From Heterobilharzia americana (taxonomy: Eukaryota; Platyhelminthes; Trematoda; Strigeidida; Schistosomatidae): a DNA stretch of 64,000 bases. The position numbers and the translations under genes were made by a program. The stretch covers positions 2,055,755 to 2,119,754 of the forward strand of contig OX104132.1 of NCBI GenBank assembly GCA_944470555.2. The letters run 5' to 3'. Under the pieces are notes generated by a model. It did no database searches. It was given only the letters and a program-made list of their open reading frames with translations, and was not told the DNA's origin. The first letter of the stretch is position 1; every line of letters begins with the position of its first letter. Positions 63,725 through 64,000 of this stretch are shown piece by piece.

Positions 63725-64000
63725 ATAATAATAATTGATCCAGTTGGGCAGAATAGAGAACTTCTTGACCAAGATTATATACATAAATCAAAGTAGAGAG
63801 AAGTTCAACTAATTAAATCAAGTTTGTTGGACGTGGATAATATTAAAAATCTAGGCATAGCTATGCGTACGATAACAACACATAATAGGATAGGAAAGAT
63901 TGATAACCGAATAGCTTTTCATCACACCAGTGGCTGAATACATGAAAATGGTAATAACATAATATCTGTTCTGAATATGTAGACTATTCTACTATTTAAA
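63725..64000. other. Unassigned end of window
   Basis: AT-rich, no recognised feature after the RTE tail. Confidence 0.4.

Larger units (their letters stand above)
62370..63725 (+). mobile_element. RTE-clade LINE, RT to 3' end, right IR-D copy
   Basis: Forward mirror of the left copy: FEMAFTRVDKQVIWQ (62395-62440), VTSPTITNHLPDCR-like block (62585-62615), LISYVAQTRRCTGEK-like region (62770-62810), MIGGNLKEVVSSTYLSINLS (62998-63055), IRKIARQALLY (63115-63145), and the C-terminal GSIDGLNWIG..RMV block (63450-63510). It ends near 63720 with an AAT tail. Shared lesions with the left copy, including loss of the palm motif. Confidence 0.84.

Overview
The window looks like a repeat-dense, AT-rich, gene-poor piece of a blood-fluke (Schistosoma or close schistosomatid) genome. 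The main evidence is the combination of many decayed copies of an RTE-clade endonuclease/reverse transcriptase LINE, Penelope-like elements (PLEs) with GIY-YIG endonuclease tails, a CR1-like reverse transcriptase scrap, and tRNA-derived SINEs ending in hammerhead-ribozyme sequence of the type known from the schistosome Sm-alpha family. The species assignment is an inference from these families; no host gene confirms it. I found no intact protein-coding host gene, no rRNA, no convincing functional tRNA and no CRISPR.

Layout. 1-12 kb: a 5' RTE endonuclease piece (1-1520), then RTE 3' pieces at 3.0-4.4, 5.3-7.3, 8.9-10.0 and 11.2-11.8 kb, two of which form inverted repeat A, plus the tail of a second LINE family (7.9-8.7 kb). 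12-26 kb: SINE clusters, PLE connector pieces, a gag-like fragment (19.0-19.6 kb), a pair of RTE copies with 3' ends facing outward (20.1-21.9 kb), a CR1-like fragment (22.3-23.0 kb), and two PLE C-terminal ends head-to-head (24.4-25.2 kb). 26.4-37.2 kb: a large near-identical palindrome (IR-B, arms about 3 kb) whose arms each hold PLE + SINE + RTE, with a smaller inverted pair (IR-E) bracketing one arm. 39.8-44.4 kb: palindrome IR-C, holding exon-like segments and a gag-like repeat. 44.6-57.6 kb: more RTE, PLE, second-family LINE and SINE remnants. 57.6-63.7 kb: palindrome IR-D, made of RTE, enclosing a cluster of hammerhead-bearing SINEs.

How it fits together. Nothing here is an operon or pathway. 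The autonomous elements (RTE, second LINE, PLE, CR1-like) are all broken by stops, frameshifts and 5' truncation. The SINEs carry pol III box remnants and self-cleaving-RNA cores in various states of decay. The two most interesting signals are (1) two distinct hammerhead-like SINE groups, one matching the Sm-alpha type and a second with different stem sequences that are nevertheless base-paired, and (2) at least five inverted duplications, several of them nearly identical between arms. The palindromes are either recent or homogenised by conversion, or partly an assembly artefact.
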